A stretch of 60,000 nt of DNA from Symsagittifera roscoffensis (GCF_963678635.1 NC_087065.1:28231254-28291253), one strand, 5' to 3'; positions 33,400 to 44,085 are shown, numbered from the stretch's first letter. Notes: generated from the sequence alone by a model not told the origin. Made by a program: numbers and translations.

Positions 33400-36006
33400 T
33401 CAACTGTAGTTTTTCGTGTGAGTAGTTCTACTTAATGTATCTGGTAATGCAAGGTTTTTTCCTGCTGTCCAAACTATATGTAAGTTTGGAAATTTCATTA
33501 GAAATAGTTGAAATCTATAAACTCTATGACTTGGATTTGACTTTTGTGTAAAGAGAAAAATAATTGGTTTGTGATCTGTGAATAGAACTGTTGGGTGTTT
33601 TGATCCAAGTATCAGAAATTCATATTCTGTATGTGTATAAATTATAGCTGTGCATTCTCTCATTAGAGTTGAGAGTCCTAGCTCTGCCTGAGTGAATAAT
33701 CGTGAATTTGCTGATATAAGGTTCATTTTATTTGATCCACTATGTGATTGTAGCAATGCTGCGCCGATGCCAAAATATGAAGCATCGCACATTGCATAGA
33801 ATGGTTGATTTGGATCTGGAGTTGTATTTGAAATTTGTTCAGTTAAAAGATTTTTAATTTCTTCAAATCGTGTTTGATGTTCAGTGGTCCATTCAAAATT
33901 ATTTTGTTGTCTGAGGATATTATAGAAGGGTCTTAAGTATAATTGCATTTTGTAAACAGATTTATTTAAGAAATTTAACACTCCAAGGAATTCTTGGATT
34001 TTCTTTTTATTTGTTGGTGGCTGAAGTTTTTGAATAGCATCAATGCGTGGATTTAATGGAGTGATAGTGTTTCGTTCAATATTATGTCCTAAAAATTTAA
34101 CTCGTGTTAGAAAGAAGTGTGATTTATCGGGAGCTGCCTTCAGATTTTTGTTCTGAAGTATTTTAAGATACCGTTCTAAAACTGTAAACATTTCTTCTTT
34201 GGTTTGTGATTGCATAAAAACATCGTCTAAATAGGTGATTGCATTTTTCTTGAGTATTAGTGGTCTAAATATTTTACTCATAAAAGCTGAAAAAGCTGCT
34301 GGTCCTATGGATATTCCATAGAATAAGCGATTAAATTCATAATGTTGATTTCCAATAACAAATTGTGTTAAGCGTCGTGACTGTTCATCTAGTGGCATTT
34401 GATTATAAGCATTATTCATATCTGCGGTTGTGAAATATTTACCATTTATCTTTGTCAAGATAACTTGTATTGGTTCAATAGGCCAATTGCATTTTGATTC
34501 GTCAATTAGTGAATTGAGATATCTAGCGTCTAAAACTATTTTTAGTGATTCACCTTTTGCTAGAAAGATAACAGGGTTAATGAAGGTGTTTCCTTTTGGT
34601 TGTTCTTCTTTTTTTACTGGTGAGATAATTTTGTATTGTTCTAAAATGTTAAGTAATCTGTTTACCTTGTCATGTAAGTTAATCGGTACTTTACTTGCTC
34701 TTTGTTTTTTGAAAACTGCGTCAGGTTTAAACGGAAGATGTAGTGATGAACTAATTTTTCCAACGTCAAATTTTGATGTTGCATAAACTGATGAATATTT
34801 TAACAGTTGTTTTTCTAATTGATCAAATTCAATATGTGTAATTTGTGAACGTTCAAAGTTAAACATTGTTAAAAATGTTTGTTGCTCTTTTGTGTAATTT
34901 GCTATATTGAATGTTGGTTTGAAATATGGTGTTTTTGTGAAGTAATCTATGCTTCTTTTTTTGTTACTCATTATATTATTTATGGATAATTCTTCGTTAA
35001 GAATTGTTGATTGGCAAATATCTAATAATTTGAGTATATTATTAACGCGGTAGGCTACTTCATTTATAGGTGATATTGTAGCATTGGTTTCACAATATCC
35101 TAAAAGTCCTAAGGGTAATGTTACTTGATATGGTGTATTGTTATACACGTTTAATGATTTGATGTCGGAATTCGTGTTTTTTGAATATTTTATGGATGAG
35201 ATCGTAATTTTGAAAAATTTGTGAATAGGTTTAAATTCAAAGTCTGACATGAAAAATTGTTGTTCATTTTGACTTTTGTTATACTGGTGGACTTGTTTTA
35301 TTGAAAAATTATATATATTTCCTGATAGTGGTTTCAGGTGTTTCCGTTGTTGATTGTAAATGGGGTAAAATTTTGAGAAAAATGGTGGTTGTTTGTTTAA
35401 TCTTTGGAAGAATGTTAGGGCTGTGTTTTTTGTTTTTGTGTTTTTATCTTTTATTTGTATCTTATTATTTAAGATGTTGATTGTTGGTATATAATTAGAG
35501 ATAAATGGTATTCCAATGATATTGTGCTTAATATCCGTAATATGAAATATTTGTTTAAACGGTTTGTTTAAAATTTTGTTTTGTTCCATTGATCTCGTGG
35601 GGAGAAGAAATAATTGGATTTTTCCATAATTTACTAATGTTGATCCTTGTGCCGTTGCTAATTTACTAGAGGTTTCAAGAGGTGTTAAATTTGGATGTAA
35701 TGTTTTTATTTCATTCCATGTGGGAATATTGATTACATTTGTTTCTGCTCCTGAGTCAATTAAAAAATCAATTTCAAGATCTGTTGGTTGAAATTCTTTA
35801 TTTTTTGGGCTTTCTAAGAGAAATGGAATTGTCCAAATTTTTTCTCTCGGTTGTTCTTTTTGTATATTTTGATAAATATGTTTTGTGTTTGAGCATTGTA
35901 TTTCGTCTTTTTTATCGGGTTTAATTACCGTGTTTATTTCGTTTACTTCTTGTGTAGTTTGTGTATTATCAATGGGTCCAATATAGTAATTGTGGAGGAA
36001 TTCCAA
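33400..36006 (-). CDS. pol: pol 5' part: protease, reverse transcriptase, RNase H (868 aa open)
   Basis: This is the longest intact ORF of the window. The aspartic protease site FLIDSGAET lies at about residues 80-88. The RT follows with LDARYLN, TTADMNNAYNQMPL, GISIGPAAFSAFM and the catalytic YLDDVF at about residue 592 (plus-strand 34222-34233). RNase H shows CDASYFGIGAALL, MRECTAIIYTH, LFTDHKPI and LPDTLSR, supplying the Asp-Glu-Asp-Asp set. Fold order and motifs are those of Ty3/Gypsy. It would cut Gag-Pol, copy the RNA and remove the RNA strand. Its own N-terminus is duplicated just upstream (36017-36294), so the true gag-pol junction is obscured. Confidence 0.93.
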   Translation of the reverse strand: MEFLHNYYIGPIDNTQTTQEVNEINTVIKPDKKDEIQCSNTKHIYQNIQKEQPREKIWTIPFLLESPKNKEFQPTDLEIDFLIDSGAETNVINIPTWNEIKTLHPNLTPLETSSKLATAQGSTLVNYGKIQLFLLPTRSMEQNKILNKPFKQIFHITDIKHNIIGIPFISNYIPTINILNNKIQIKDKNTKTKNTALTFFQRLNKQPPFFSKFYPIYNQQRKHLKPLSGNIYNFSIKQVHQYNKSQNEQQFFMSDFEFKPIHKFFKITISSIKYSKNTNSDIKSLNVYNNTPYQVTLPLGLLGYCETNATISPINEVAYRVNNILKLLDICQSTILNEELSINNIMSNKKRSIDYFTKTPYFKPTFNIANYTKEQQTFLTMFNFERSQITHIEFDQLEKQLLKYSSVYATSKFDVGKISSSLHLPFKPDAVFKKQRASKVPINLHDKVNRLLNILEQYKIISPVKKEEQPKGNTFINPVIFLAKGESLKIVLDARYLNSLIDESKCNWPIEPIQVILTKINGKYFTTADMNNAYNQMPLDEQSRRLTQFVIGNQHYEFNRLFYGISIGPAAFSAFMSKIFRPLILKKNAITYLDDVFMQSQTKEEMFTVLERYLKILQNKNLKAAPDKSHFFLTRVKFLGHNIERNTITPLNPRIDAIQKLQPPTNKKKIQEFLGVLNFLNKSVYKMQLYLRPFYNILRQQNNFEWTTEHQTRFEEIKNLLTEQISNTTPDPNQPFYAMCDASYFGIGAALLQSHSGSNKMNLISANSRLFTQAELGLSTLMRECTAIIYTHTEYEFLILGSKHPTVLFTDHKPIIFLFTQKSNPSHRVYRFQLFLMKFPNLHIVWTAGKNLALPDTLSRTTHTKNYS

Positions 36007-36016
36007 TTGATTATAT

Positions 36017-36294
36017 TTGTTTCTGCTCCTGAGTCAATTAAAAAATCAATTTCAAGATCTGGTGGTTGAAATTCTTTATTTTTTGGGCTTTCTAAGAGAA
36101 ATGGAATTGTCCAAATTTTTTCTCTCGGTTGTTCTTTTTGTATATTTTGATAAATATGTTTTGTGTTTGAGCATTGTGTTTCGTCTTTTTTATCGGGTTT
36201 AATTACCGTGTTTATTTCGTTTACTTCTTGTGTAGTTTGTGTATTATCAATGGGTCCAATATAGTAATTGTGGAGGAGTTCCAATTGATTTTCA
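36017..36294 (-). repeat. 278-bp duplication of the protease-coding start of pol
   Basis: Positions 36017-36294 repeat 35739-36016 almost exactly (for example the DSGAET codons and the upstream NYYIGPIDN codons), in direct tandem. The extra copy lacks the rest of the protease and runs into the unrelated RT fragment. Confidence 0.9.
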
Positions 36295-36299
36295 TATAT

Positions 36300-36545
36300 A
36301 TTTTACTCATAAAAGCTGAAAAAGCTGCTGGTCCTATGGATATTCCATAGAATAAGCGATTAAATTCATATTGTTGATTTCCAATAACAAATTGTGTTAA
36401 ACTTCGTGACTGTTCATCTAGTGGCATTTGATTATAAGCATTGTTCATATCTGCGGTTGTGAAATATTTACCATTTATCTTTGTCAAGATAACTTGTATT
36501 GGTTCAATAGGCCAATTGCATTTTGATTCGTCAATTAGTGAATTT
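36300..36545 (-). repeat. Displaced copy of an RT-coding segment
   Basis: About 245 bp here match 34271-34515, the RT block including TTADMNNAYNQMPL and GISIGPAAFSAFM, with a few substitutions and in the same orientation. It sits between the gag tail and the duplicated protease start, which makes the gag-pol junction scrambled. Confidence 0.9.
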
Positions 36546-39057
36546 TGTGAATTTTTTCGTGATCTATTTTGGTAATTATCATTTGATCTGTGATAATTTG
36601 ATCTATTATATGAATTATTCCTTGATTTATTATTTGGATAATTCTGATTTCGATTGTTTGAGTAACTTCTATTCTACTATGTGAATAGTTTCTATTTCTG
36701 TTGTACGATGAATTTCGTGATTTATTATTGGAATAGTGTCTATTCCTTGGGTTTGATTGGGAACTGGATCCAGAAACAAATTGTGTTGCATTGGAATTTG
36801 ATAGTGAATAGGTATTTTGGTTATTTTGGCTATTCGATCGATTATATCTGTTTTGTGAGGAATTTCGTGTATTTCCTCGTTCGGGTGATCTACCTCTATA
36901 ACTTCAGTTATATGGTGATTGGTTTCTTGTGTAATTTGAGTTGCTTGGAAGTGGTTTTCCTGAACTGTTATTACTATATATATTTTTGTTTGGTAGATTT
37001 TGGTCTTTTTCCATGTATTGATAGAACGATTTATTTGGTTCTTTGTGTTTTTGAGGTTTATTCTGACTGTCTTGTTGTTTTTGTCTACATTCGGAAATAC
37101 TGTGTCCGTATCGTCGGCAATAATTGCACCATTTTTTGAAAGATGGTTTACCTTTAAAATTTGGGTTTCTTTCATAGATGTTTAGTATTTCAATAATTTT
37201 TTCAATCAGTTCTGTATCTGATTCTTGTACGTTATTTATATGTGTAGTATTTGTTTCAATCCGATTAACATATTGTAGTTTTAGATTTTCTGTTTCTTCA
37301 AGTTTCATTGTGATTTCGGCTTGTTCTAGTTTTTCTACTAATTTTCGAAAATCTAAGTCTGGTTCTCGAATTGAGGAAGGATGAGATGCTCTCTTTTTTA
37401 AAGCTATTTTCCTTAATTGAGGTGTTAAGGTCATCATTAAAATTTCTGTCATTTTTGTGTTTTTATAGTCATGTGTATTAAGTGAATATGTTTTTCGAAC
37501 TAGTGTTTCGATACGTACTGCTAATTGTTTAAATGTTTCTTTTGGTAATCTGCGTATTTCGTTGCATAAAACTCTTTGATGTTGTTTGTTTCTTTCAGAA
37601 TCAAACATTTTTGAAAATTCTTGTGTGAATCTTTTCCAGTCTGATTTTTTTTTCTATGGGCAATACTGAAAACCATTTTTGAGCTGCGCCATCTAGGGTT
37701 GTTTGTATTAGAGCTGTGCGTCTATGTATCCAATTTTGATGTAGTGGCGTATTAATTGGTTCAGGTCCTATATTTAAAATTAAATTTGCTGTTACTGCCT
37801 TTAGGTAATCTTCTACAGAATATTCAGGGTCTGTTCCTGTGAATACCATCAGTGGTTTATTGGATGTCATTGATGATCCACCCATGAGGTATGGATTCAT
37901 TGTCATCTGTAGTGATTCTGCGGCATTTGGCATTTGTGAAAAATTTGAAAGTTGATTTTTCGTTATTTCGTGTTGTTGAAGGTAATATGGAAACGGTACT
38001 TCATTTTGCATTTGAGTTGGTTGATAAGAATGCATTAACATTGGGTTTTGTGGTTGTATTGGTTGAAAAGATTGTGTATTATATGGATTTGTTATATGCA
38101 TTTGTTTTGTATATCTGTCGGGTTTTGTGGGTAAATTTTCATATTTTGAGATGGTTGAGTTTGTCGCGGTCTTTGTGTGCGATATTTTTTAGTGTATGGT
38201 GCAAAAATATCTGGTTGGTGATAATCATCTTCTTCAGATGATAAATAGTTTGTATTATATGGTGTATGTTGTTTATTTTTTTTTGTTGAAAGAATGGGTG
38301 ATTTTCACTATAATCCTGTGTAGGTTGTGGATTTTCTGGAAAATTTACTGAATTGGTCGATGTTTTTGGGAGATTCCAATAATGAGAACATACGTGGTTT
38401 AAATGTTGTGTATTTTTTCGGGGAGGTTGGTTTGTTCTTGGTTTGTGAGCATAATTGTAATTGTGTTCTGCAAAAGTATTTCTTGTGAACGGTTTTCGTT
38501 TTTTTGACGGTATTGTCATTGGTCCATTCGTCTGATAGTCCATATGTGAATATTTTGGAGCAACCGAAGGTTTAACGGTTGATTGTAAGGTAACCTGTGT
38601 TAGTGATGTATTTGTTTTTCTTGGTGTTGTCAGATTGGGGTGTATTGGTGAAATACTTTGTTGTGTAGTTGTTGTTGTTGTTTGGACGATTTCTTCGTTT
38701 ATGAAGTGCGATCGTGTTTGAATGTCTTGTTGTGTAAGATTTCTGGTTCCATTGAGATTTTCATTATGGATGACCTTCTAATTTAAACTGTTATTTCGTG
38801 TATCAGGTAAAAATGTATTATAATTTAATGGTGTTGCATCAATGGTTAATGGTACTACTTTTACATAATCTTTGTGATAAGATATTGTACTTATTGCTTG
38901 ACTTGAGATAGCTTGTGGGATATTTAAAAATGCATGATGAGACCAGTCAGGGTCCCAAACGTAATCTGATTGTTCTGAAAGGGCAGTGTCATCATTGGTA
39001 TTTTGGGGTCTAAAATTTTTTCTTGCTTGTGAAATTAAATGTAAATTGTGGGTGAAA
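36546..39057 (-). pseudogene. gag: gag: capsid region with CCHC zinc knuckle
   Basis: Open minus-strand sequence begins near 39057. It continues with one stop at 38778-38780 into 38139-38543 (Asn/Thr/Gln-rich), then 37601-38101 with capsid features (EDYLKAV, RRTALIQTTLDGAAQKWF). A frameshift near a T-run at 37640-37660 leads to 36904-37608, which ends in a zinc knuckle CNYCRRYGHSISEC (37087-37128; C-x2-C-x4-H-x4-C). An Asn/Arg/Ser/Tyr-rich basic tail continues past a stop at 36904 to about 36546. Gag packages the RNA and forms the particle. Several breaks make this copy inactive. Confidence 0.82.
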
Positions 39058-39075
39058 TAATCTATTATAAACCTG

Positions 39076-39655
39076 CTAAAATTTTTTGTAAATCATGTTT
39101 AGTGTTTTGTGAAACATCTTCTTTTTATAATTTTTGCGAATTATATGTAGAAATGTTGAAAATACTGTGATTTCATTTCCTTCTTTTGTATGTTTGGATG
39201 TTTCAGTTGGTGATTTACTTTGAACTTCTGTTTTTTCTAATATAGATATATAACTATATATTATTGCAAAAACTTCGTTAGTGAATATGGAGTTTGCTCT
39301 TCGTGAATTATGATATTGTATGCTTTTGATATATTCTATGAATACTTTTGAAAATTCGAGTTCAATATCGTCTGTTTGAATTACATATTTACGGTGGGCT
39401 GTATTTGGTGTGCTGAATTCTATGGTGTAGATTCCGTATTGCTGTGTTACATATGTCTTTTAAATAATGTTCAATAATTTGTCTTTTGATTTTTACATCT
39501 GGGAATTCTGCTTTGCATGGGCTGATTCCTGGTTCAAACAAATTTACGAGTAAATTCTTGCAAAAATTGTGTTGTCCTCTATCATCGAGTGAATCTATAA
39601 GAAAGGGAAAAACTGCTTCGTCATCTGGACTGTCGTCACTTTGAGTGTGGCTCAT
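39076..39655 (-). pseudogene. ORF B: unrecognised accessory ORF upstream of gag (frameshifted)
   Basis: The ATG at 39653-39655 lies inside the end of ORF A (20-nt overlap). The first 88 codons are acidic at the start (TQSDDSPDDEAVF) and end at 39389. A +1 frame from there stays open for about 105 further codons to a stop at 39076, with normal-looking protein composition (ELEFSKVFIEYIKS). One frameshift would thus give about 190 residues. No membrane segment, no known motif. Location before gag is unusual for Gypsy elements. Confidence 0.55.
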
Positions 39656-40097
39656 TTTTTCGTTTTATGACCGTTAATATATAACTATCGATGTGTCTAA
39701 TTGGTTGATTCCAATTATACAAGTGTACTGGTTTGTGTTTGTATTGCTTTTTTATTCTTCTTTTTGCTCTTTTTGATGAATTTGAAGTTGTTTCTGAGTC
39801 GGAAAAATATAATTGATCATGGATGGGACAATTTTTATCTATTGATTCTTTTAGTTTGTATAGTTCGTCTAAACCGTTGGCTTCTGATTCAGAAAATGCG
39901 TTTCTGTTTTTCGAAAATCTTTTTCGTGTGATTTGTCTTTGTTTGTTTATAATTTTCCTTTTTATTGTTTGTCGTTTTGTTCGAATGTATCCAACTGTTT
40001 GTGTATGTGGAGAGATTACAAGATCGTATTTTTTGTTATCTATTTCACAGTTGTGTAAAACGATTGTTTGTTTATTTCCTAAATTTTTGAATGACAT
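39636..40097 (-). CDS. ORF A: basic accessory protein upstream of gag (153 aa, intact)
   Basis: This is an intact ORF from the ATG at 40095-40097. It is strongly basic in residues 38-62 (RTKRQTIKRKIINKQRQITR) with a second cluster (KRAKRRIKKQYKHK) near residue 110, and an acidic Ser-rich stretch (FSDSETTSNSS) between. Such clusters fit nucleic-acid binding or a nuclear localisation signal. No family is recognised. It is the first ORF after the leader and overlaps ORF B by 20 nt, so translation of B by reinitiation is possible. The same promoter (right LTR) would drive it. Confidence 0.6.
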   Translation of the reverse strand: MSFKNLGNKQTIVLHNCEIDNKKYDLVISPHTQTVGYIRTKRQTIKRKIINKQRQITRKRFSKNRNAFSESEANGLDELYKLKESIDKNCPIHDQLYFSDSETTSNSSKRAKRRIKKQYKHKPVHLYNWNQPIRHIDSYILTVIKRKNEPHSK

Positions 40098-41298
40098 AAG
40101 GTTTAGGATGAGGGATGCAAGAAGTTATTTGTTATTTCTATTTCCTTAGACTGTTAGTCCTTACGATTTTTTGGTTAGCTTAACCTGGGTCTTTTTGTTC
40201 AGGGTTGGAGAGAAAAGTATATCGATTCCGAAGAATGATTTTTTACTTTCTCGTGGCTAGTCTAAGTTAAGGTGTTAACTTACTTAATCCTACTTAGGGG
40301 TAGTGATTGTGTTCAAGGGTTGGAGAATAGTAAATCGATCCACAAGGTTCAGGAATAATTAGAACGCAAGTAGTTCGTTAGACACTATTTTAAACTTACT
40401 AAGTCTAATATCTATCCTGGGTCTGTTAAGAGGCGGGTTCAAGTGAAGGATGAATAACCGAAGTTCTTCACAGTTTATCTTAATTTGAATGGTTAGTTTT
40501 ATGGAAAATTTCTATTAGTCCTGGGTCTTTTGAAAAGGTTGGATTGTGAATCGACGTTTGAGGTCGTTAGACACTTGCTAAGTGGGCGGGGGAGAACAAA
40601 ATTGTTCTTTTTGATCCAAGGATAGGCCTTGATGATCAGATTTTAAACTTAGTGAAATAGAAAATCTATTAAGATCCAAGGATAAGCCTTGGTGATCTGA
40701 CTTTTTTAAATAAGGTGAATTTAAGTTTAAATTTGTTTAAATTTATTTAATAAAAAGATTTAATTTTTAATGATATTAGTGAGCTTATGATTGCTGTTAT
40801 GTTTAGGTGATGAAGCTGGAACAACAGGATGATTCATGATTACTAACAATTATTGTCATGCTACTAATTTTTATTTTTATTTTCAATAAATATTTTTCAA
40901 ATATGTTTTATATAATACTGCAGAAATTAAGAAAACGATCTGAGATTTTTTATTTTGTTTAGCGCCTGAAATGATGATGAAGATTTACTTCACAATTTTA
41001 TGTTTGCAAATGAAAATCTAAATTCATTGCTAATAAGATTCTAAATATAAAAGTTTGTGTTGGCTTTTGCCGTACAACCATAAAACTAAATGGTAAGTTT
41101 CTACTTAGTCGTATATCGTCTCTTGTTCGAAGTCTTCTTCCAATACCAGGTAGTTCTAATATTGTGCGGAATATCGGCTCTGATCTATTGAGTCGTAGAG
41201 ACATTTCAATTAAGTTATTATCGTATAACATTTTGAAAATGTTTTGTCTAACTTCTAAACTATTTTTGGTTAGTTCTAAGCTATTAAGGTCTTATTCG
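40098..41298 (-). other. Leader of the LTR element with degenerate repeats
   Basis: About 1.2 kb lies between the primer site and ORF A. Words such as cctgggtcttttt, gttcagggttggagagaa and cgttagacact recur in changed order between 40185 and 40580. Two hairpin repeats are listed separately. No ORF is supported. A packaging or dimerisation role would fit the place but is not shown. Confidence 0.5.
40613..40700. repeat. Two hairpin-forming repeats in the leader, 60 bp apart
   Basis: gatccaaggataggccttgatgatc at 40613 and gatccaaggataagccttggtgatc at 40673 are near copies, together with the following 'aacttagtgaaatag'-type sequence. Each contains a small dyad (ccaagg-loop-ccttgg in the second). 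Confidence 0.8.
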
Positions 41299-41316
41299 AG
41301 ACTTATGGTCGCACCA
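41299..41316 (-). promoter_or_regulatory. Putative primer-binding site
   Basis: On the minus strand, two bases after the 5' LTR, the sequence tggtgcgaccataagtct begins with the TGG expected for pairing with a tRNA 3' CCA end. I could not match it with certainty to a particular tRNA. Confidence 0.5.
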
Positions 41317-41318
41317 GG

Positions 41319-41715
41319 TGAGTTAAGTTGGGTGGTCGGTTACTCATAGAGTAATTTCGTCTGCTCGTCACGCTATCTTATTTTCGGCCGGATAGATTCG
41401 TGCAACTTCTTAGTCTAATACCGATCCTAATCTTACTCTTAAATCTACTATTCTCAGGGTGTTTAACTAGTCTCTGCTAGGCTCAATATATCTAGAGTAT
41501 ACTGGCTTATTGCGACTGCTGAAGTTCTCTTGGAGAGGCAACTAATTTCTAAGTTAAATTCAAATCTCTCTGGTGCTGAAATTACAAGTAATTTCAGCAC
41601 TTACAAATAAGTGGGTTGTTAGTTGAATGGATTATGATTGGTTAATATTAAATACTTTACAGTGGTAAAATATCTAATTTATCCAATAATAAAATGTAGT
41701 TTAAATCAGGTTCCA
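41319..41715 (-). repeat. 5' LTR (397 bp)
   Basis: This is the partner of the left LTR, lacking its 14-bp insert. It starts TG and ends CA and is followed by the atta duplication. It should hold the promoter driving ORF A, gag and pol on the minus strand; no clear TATA box was identified. Confidence 0.92.
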
Positions 41716-41887
41716 ATTATGTGGAGGTAAAAAAAACATTTTAGTGGAATTATAAGACAATTTAAACTTCATGAAAATAATCTATTTTCTTTCTATTATA
41801 ATAGAAAATGTTGCTTAAATTGGTTACACATAATCGATTATAATGGCAACATTTTCCGCAACATTTTCTCAATATAATTGTTCCGAT

Positions 41888-42413
41888 TTTCGATACGAAA
41901 GTAACGGAATATTTGTGCTCGGGGTGGGTTTTTTTTTCTTCAGACAAATTTCGACTTTTTAACTAGCCATTTTTGACGGAATTTTTTAAAATCATTCGAA
42001 AAGTATTGTTGTCCTGATCTTAAATTTGAAGAGATGTTTCACCTGTGATTAATTTTTGTAAAGGTACGAGGGTTTAAAAATTGTCAGTTTGGCCAATTTG
42101 GGAGAATTAACGCGCGATAAATTTCGCGCTATTAACGCGTAAGCGTAGATTTAATCCGTCTTAGAAATCGTTCCAAATTGGTTAAAGAAGCCTATTTGCC
42201 ATAATTGATTTGTTACAAGGAGCGAAATCTATCCTTTTGTACTTTATATGGCGTGTGAGGGGATGATTTTTATTTTAAAAAATTCAAATTTTAGAAAAAA
42301 TTTTTTTTTCATTTTGTTTTAATTCATTGAATTTTTTAATGTTATTACTGCTCCATAAACCTTAAAAGGCAGTCGGAACATTCAGGGCTTCGCCCTGATA
42401 CAAGCAGTCTTGT
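41888..42413 (+). repeat. Dispersed repeat R1, full copy 1
   Basis: It starts at 'ttcgatacgaaagtaacgg' and ends at 'ccctgatacaagcagtcttgt'. It contains the palindromic word gcgcgataaatttcgcgc, the block aatccgtcttagaaatcg and a T-rich centre. It matches 49672-50190 along its length. There is no ORF, so it is probably a non-autonomous transposon or SINE-like repeat of unknown type. Confidence 0.8.
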
Positions 42414-43819
42414 CTATTTTTATCCGAGAAACTTCAGTGCGGGTATATTGTAGAATTGCTTAAGTTTCGATGTCTGATTTGCGAAAGTATCGCATTTTAG
42501 AGTATAATCCTATTACTCATGTTGGACTTTGATTTTTATTGATTTCTATCGTAGCATGTTTGCTGTATTTCCTGCTCAATGCTCAATTTGAAGTTTTGTA
42601 CATGCAATCAATCGGCAAGGTGCAAGAAGCTAAAAACGGACTGTTTTTGGTCAACGCAGGACTTGACGACTGATAAGACAATATCACTGTCTGAAGATAA
42701 CTGGACCCGTTATTGTTCTCTCCACACGTTTCGAAAGCGCTTTTCCAAAAATTCCGTGCGTTTCCTTCAGGATTATATTAAGTTGTGTGAGTTCCAACAA
42801 TACGCAACTCGGAACACCAATCAATGAATATGAAATTCCATGCCATACCGCTGTGTAGCTTTGCAAGGTAGCGGAAACGCAAAATCTAACTGTGCGCTGA
42901 GGCTTTTGCTACTACCTTTGCATATTGATTGGGTATAACGGTACAACCTTTGGCCGTTTTAAGAAATAAGCTTCAACCAGATGAGTTACTAGAACTCTTC
43001 GGATGCCGTTTAATTTCCCTTGATATCCAACGCTACTTGCCAAAAACAATTGCTCAAAATTTGAGTATGAGCTTGTAGATGCATCTGCAGAGCTTGTATA
43101 CGCCTTCTCTTTAGTGCTACATTATTCACAGCTGCTAAATCAGTTTCTTATTTCCTTGGTTGTTCCATGCTAGTAAAATTGTTCTCTTGTTCGTTCACAT
43201 TTTTTTTTAAATCCGAAAAGTCAGCAAGATTTACAGCGAAAAGAGCTTTTCCTCCATAAAAGCCGGGTGTCATTACTATTTGAATTACCAGTAACTGTTC
43301 CGTTTGTTTTTATTTCTTCATTGCACTATTTCGCTTTCGTTAACCAGTTTTTAGGTCGACCAAAAGTTTGCAGAGCGTTTTTCACGCTTTAGTTTTTGGT
43401 GGATGCTTTCGGTTGGGTACCCAGATTCTACCTATATTATGTCTTTCAAGTTCAATTTACTCTGTTTATCTAAATTTGGTGTTTTCAGCGCCTGTTCCCG
43501 TAGCTTAGTTGTTATATCGTTTCTTATCTCTGCATTTCTCGCTTCATCTAAATTTCGAGTTGGAACTGAATGGTTTTTTCAGCTACCTAGCAATTATTGA
43601 ATCGTTCCGAAAATACTGCCTCAATTAAAAGATTGTGAAAATTTTTCTTCTTGCTGGCTGAAAAACCTGCTGTTCTTCAGATAGACTCTTATTGCTTTTT
43701 CATCAACATGGACGTAGCGCAGATATTGAAACAATCGTTTTTAGGGTGTAGATATCTTCAAGGTTTTGGTATCTTAGTTTTGATGTTTTTTGGAGTTTTT
43801 CTCTAAACACCTTCAATGG
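42414..43819. other. No supported gene
   Basis: Short ORFs occur on both strands (for example 42579-42827 plus and 42684-42866 minus) without recognisable motifs. The base composition around 42560-43100 is less AT-rich than the flanks, so a decayed coding region is possible but not identified. Confidence 0.45.
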
Positions 43820-44085
43820 TGCAATAAGAATGAGTTTTTCTGTCCCCTTGTTTTGTACAATGGTTCAAATTTTTTTCCAAACTTTTCGAAAATTTTTTGG
43901 GATGTTTTTGTTAATCCCATTACAGCCCACAAAATTTTTCTTAATTTTCTTAATTTTGTCAGAAGGAATGAATTTTTCACTCTAAATGAGATTTTTCTAC
44001 AATGGTCCCCTTGTTTTTCAAGCCTTCCGAAGCATTTTAGGTATTTTTTGTCAGTCCCAATACAACCCAAAATATTTTGTTAATG
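43820..44085. repeat. Degenerate tandem pair, about 140-bp unit
   Basis: 'agaatgagtttttctgtccccttgttttgtacaatgg' (43826) and its following block ending in 'cccattacagcccacaaaat' are echoed by 'ggaatgaatttttcact...cccaatacaacccaaaat' (43965-44073). Confidence 0.6.

Larger units (their letters stand above)
22853..41715 (-). mobile_element. 18.9-kb env-bearing Ty3/Gypsy-type LTR element with accessory ORFs
   Basis: Two LTRs (22853-23263 and 41319-41715) start with TG and end with CA, and the whole is flanked by the 4-bp duplication atta (22849-22852 and 41716-41719). Coding lies on the minus strand. In 5' to 3' order it has leader, ORFs A and B, gag, pol (PR-RT-RNase H-IN), ORF X, env-like ORF, low-complexity tail, ORF Z and a 1.6-kb 3' region. 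The pol order, with IN after RNase H and a GPY/F module, is that of Ty3/Gypsy (Metaviridae). About a dozen substitutions and one 14-bp indel separate the LTRs, so insertion is not ancient. All ORFs carry a few stops or shifts, so this copy appears dead. It is exceptionally long for a Gypsy element. Confidence 0.92.

Noticed and set aside
36669-37175. 168-codon minus ORF overlapping the end of gag
   Set aside because: It is a shadow frame of the Asn/Arg-rich gag tail. The zinc knuckle is in the other frame.
39636-39660. Programmed -1 frameshift at cgaaaaaat between ORFs A and B
   Set aside because: ORF B is in the +1 frame relative to A. A -1 slip would hit TGA at once.
42684-42866. 60-codon minus ORF with a PEGN-type peptide in a neighbouring frame, considered as integrase
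   Set aside because: The similarity is too short and no catalytic residues follow.
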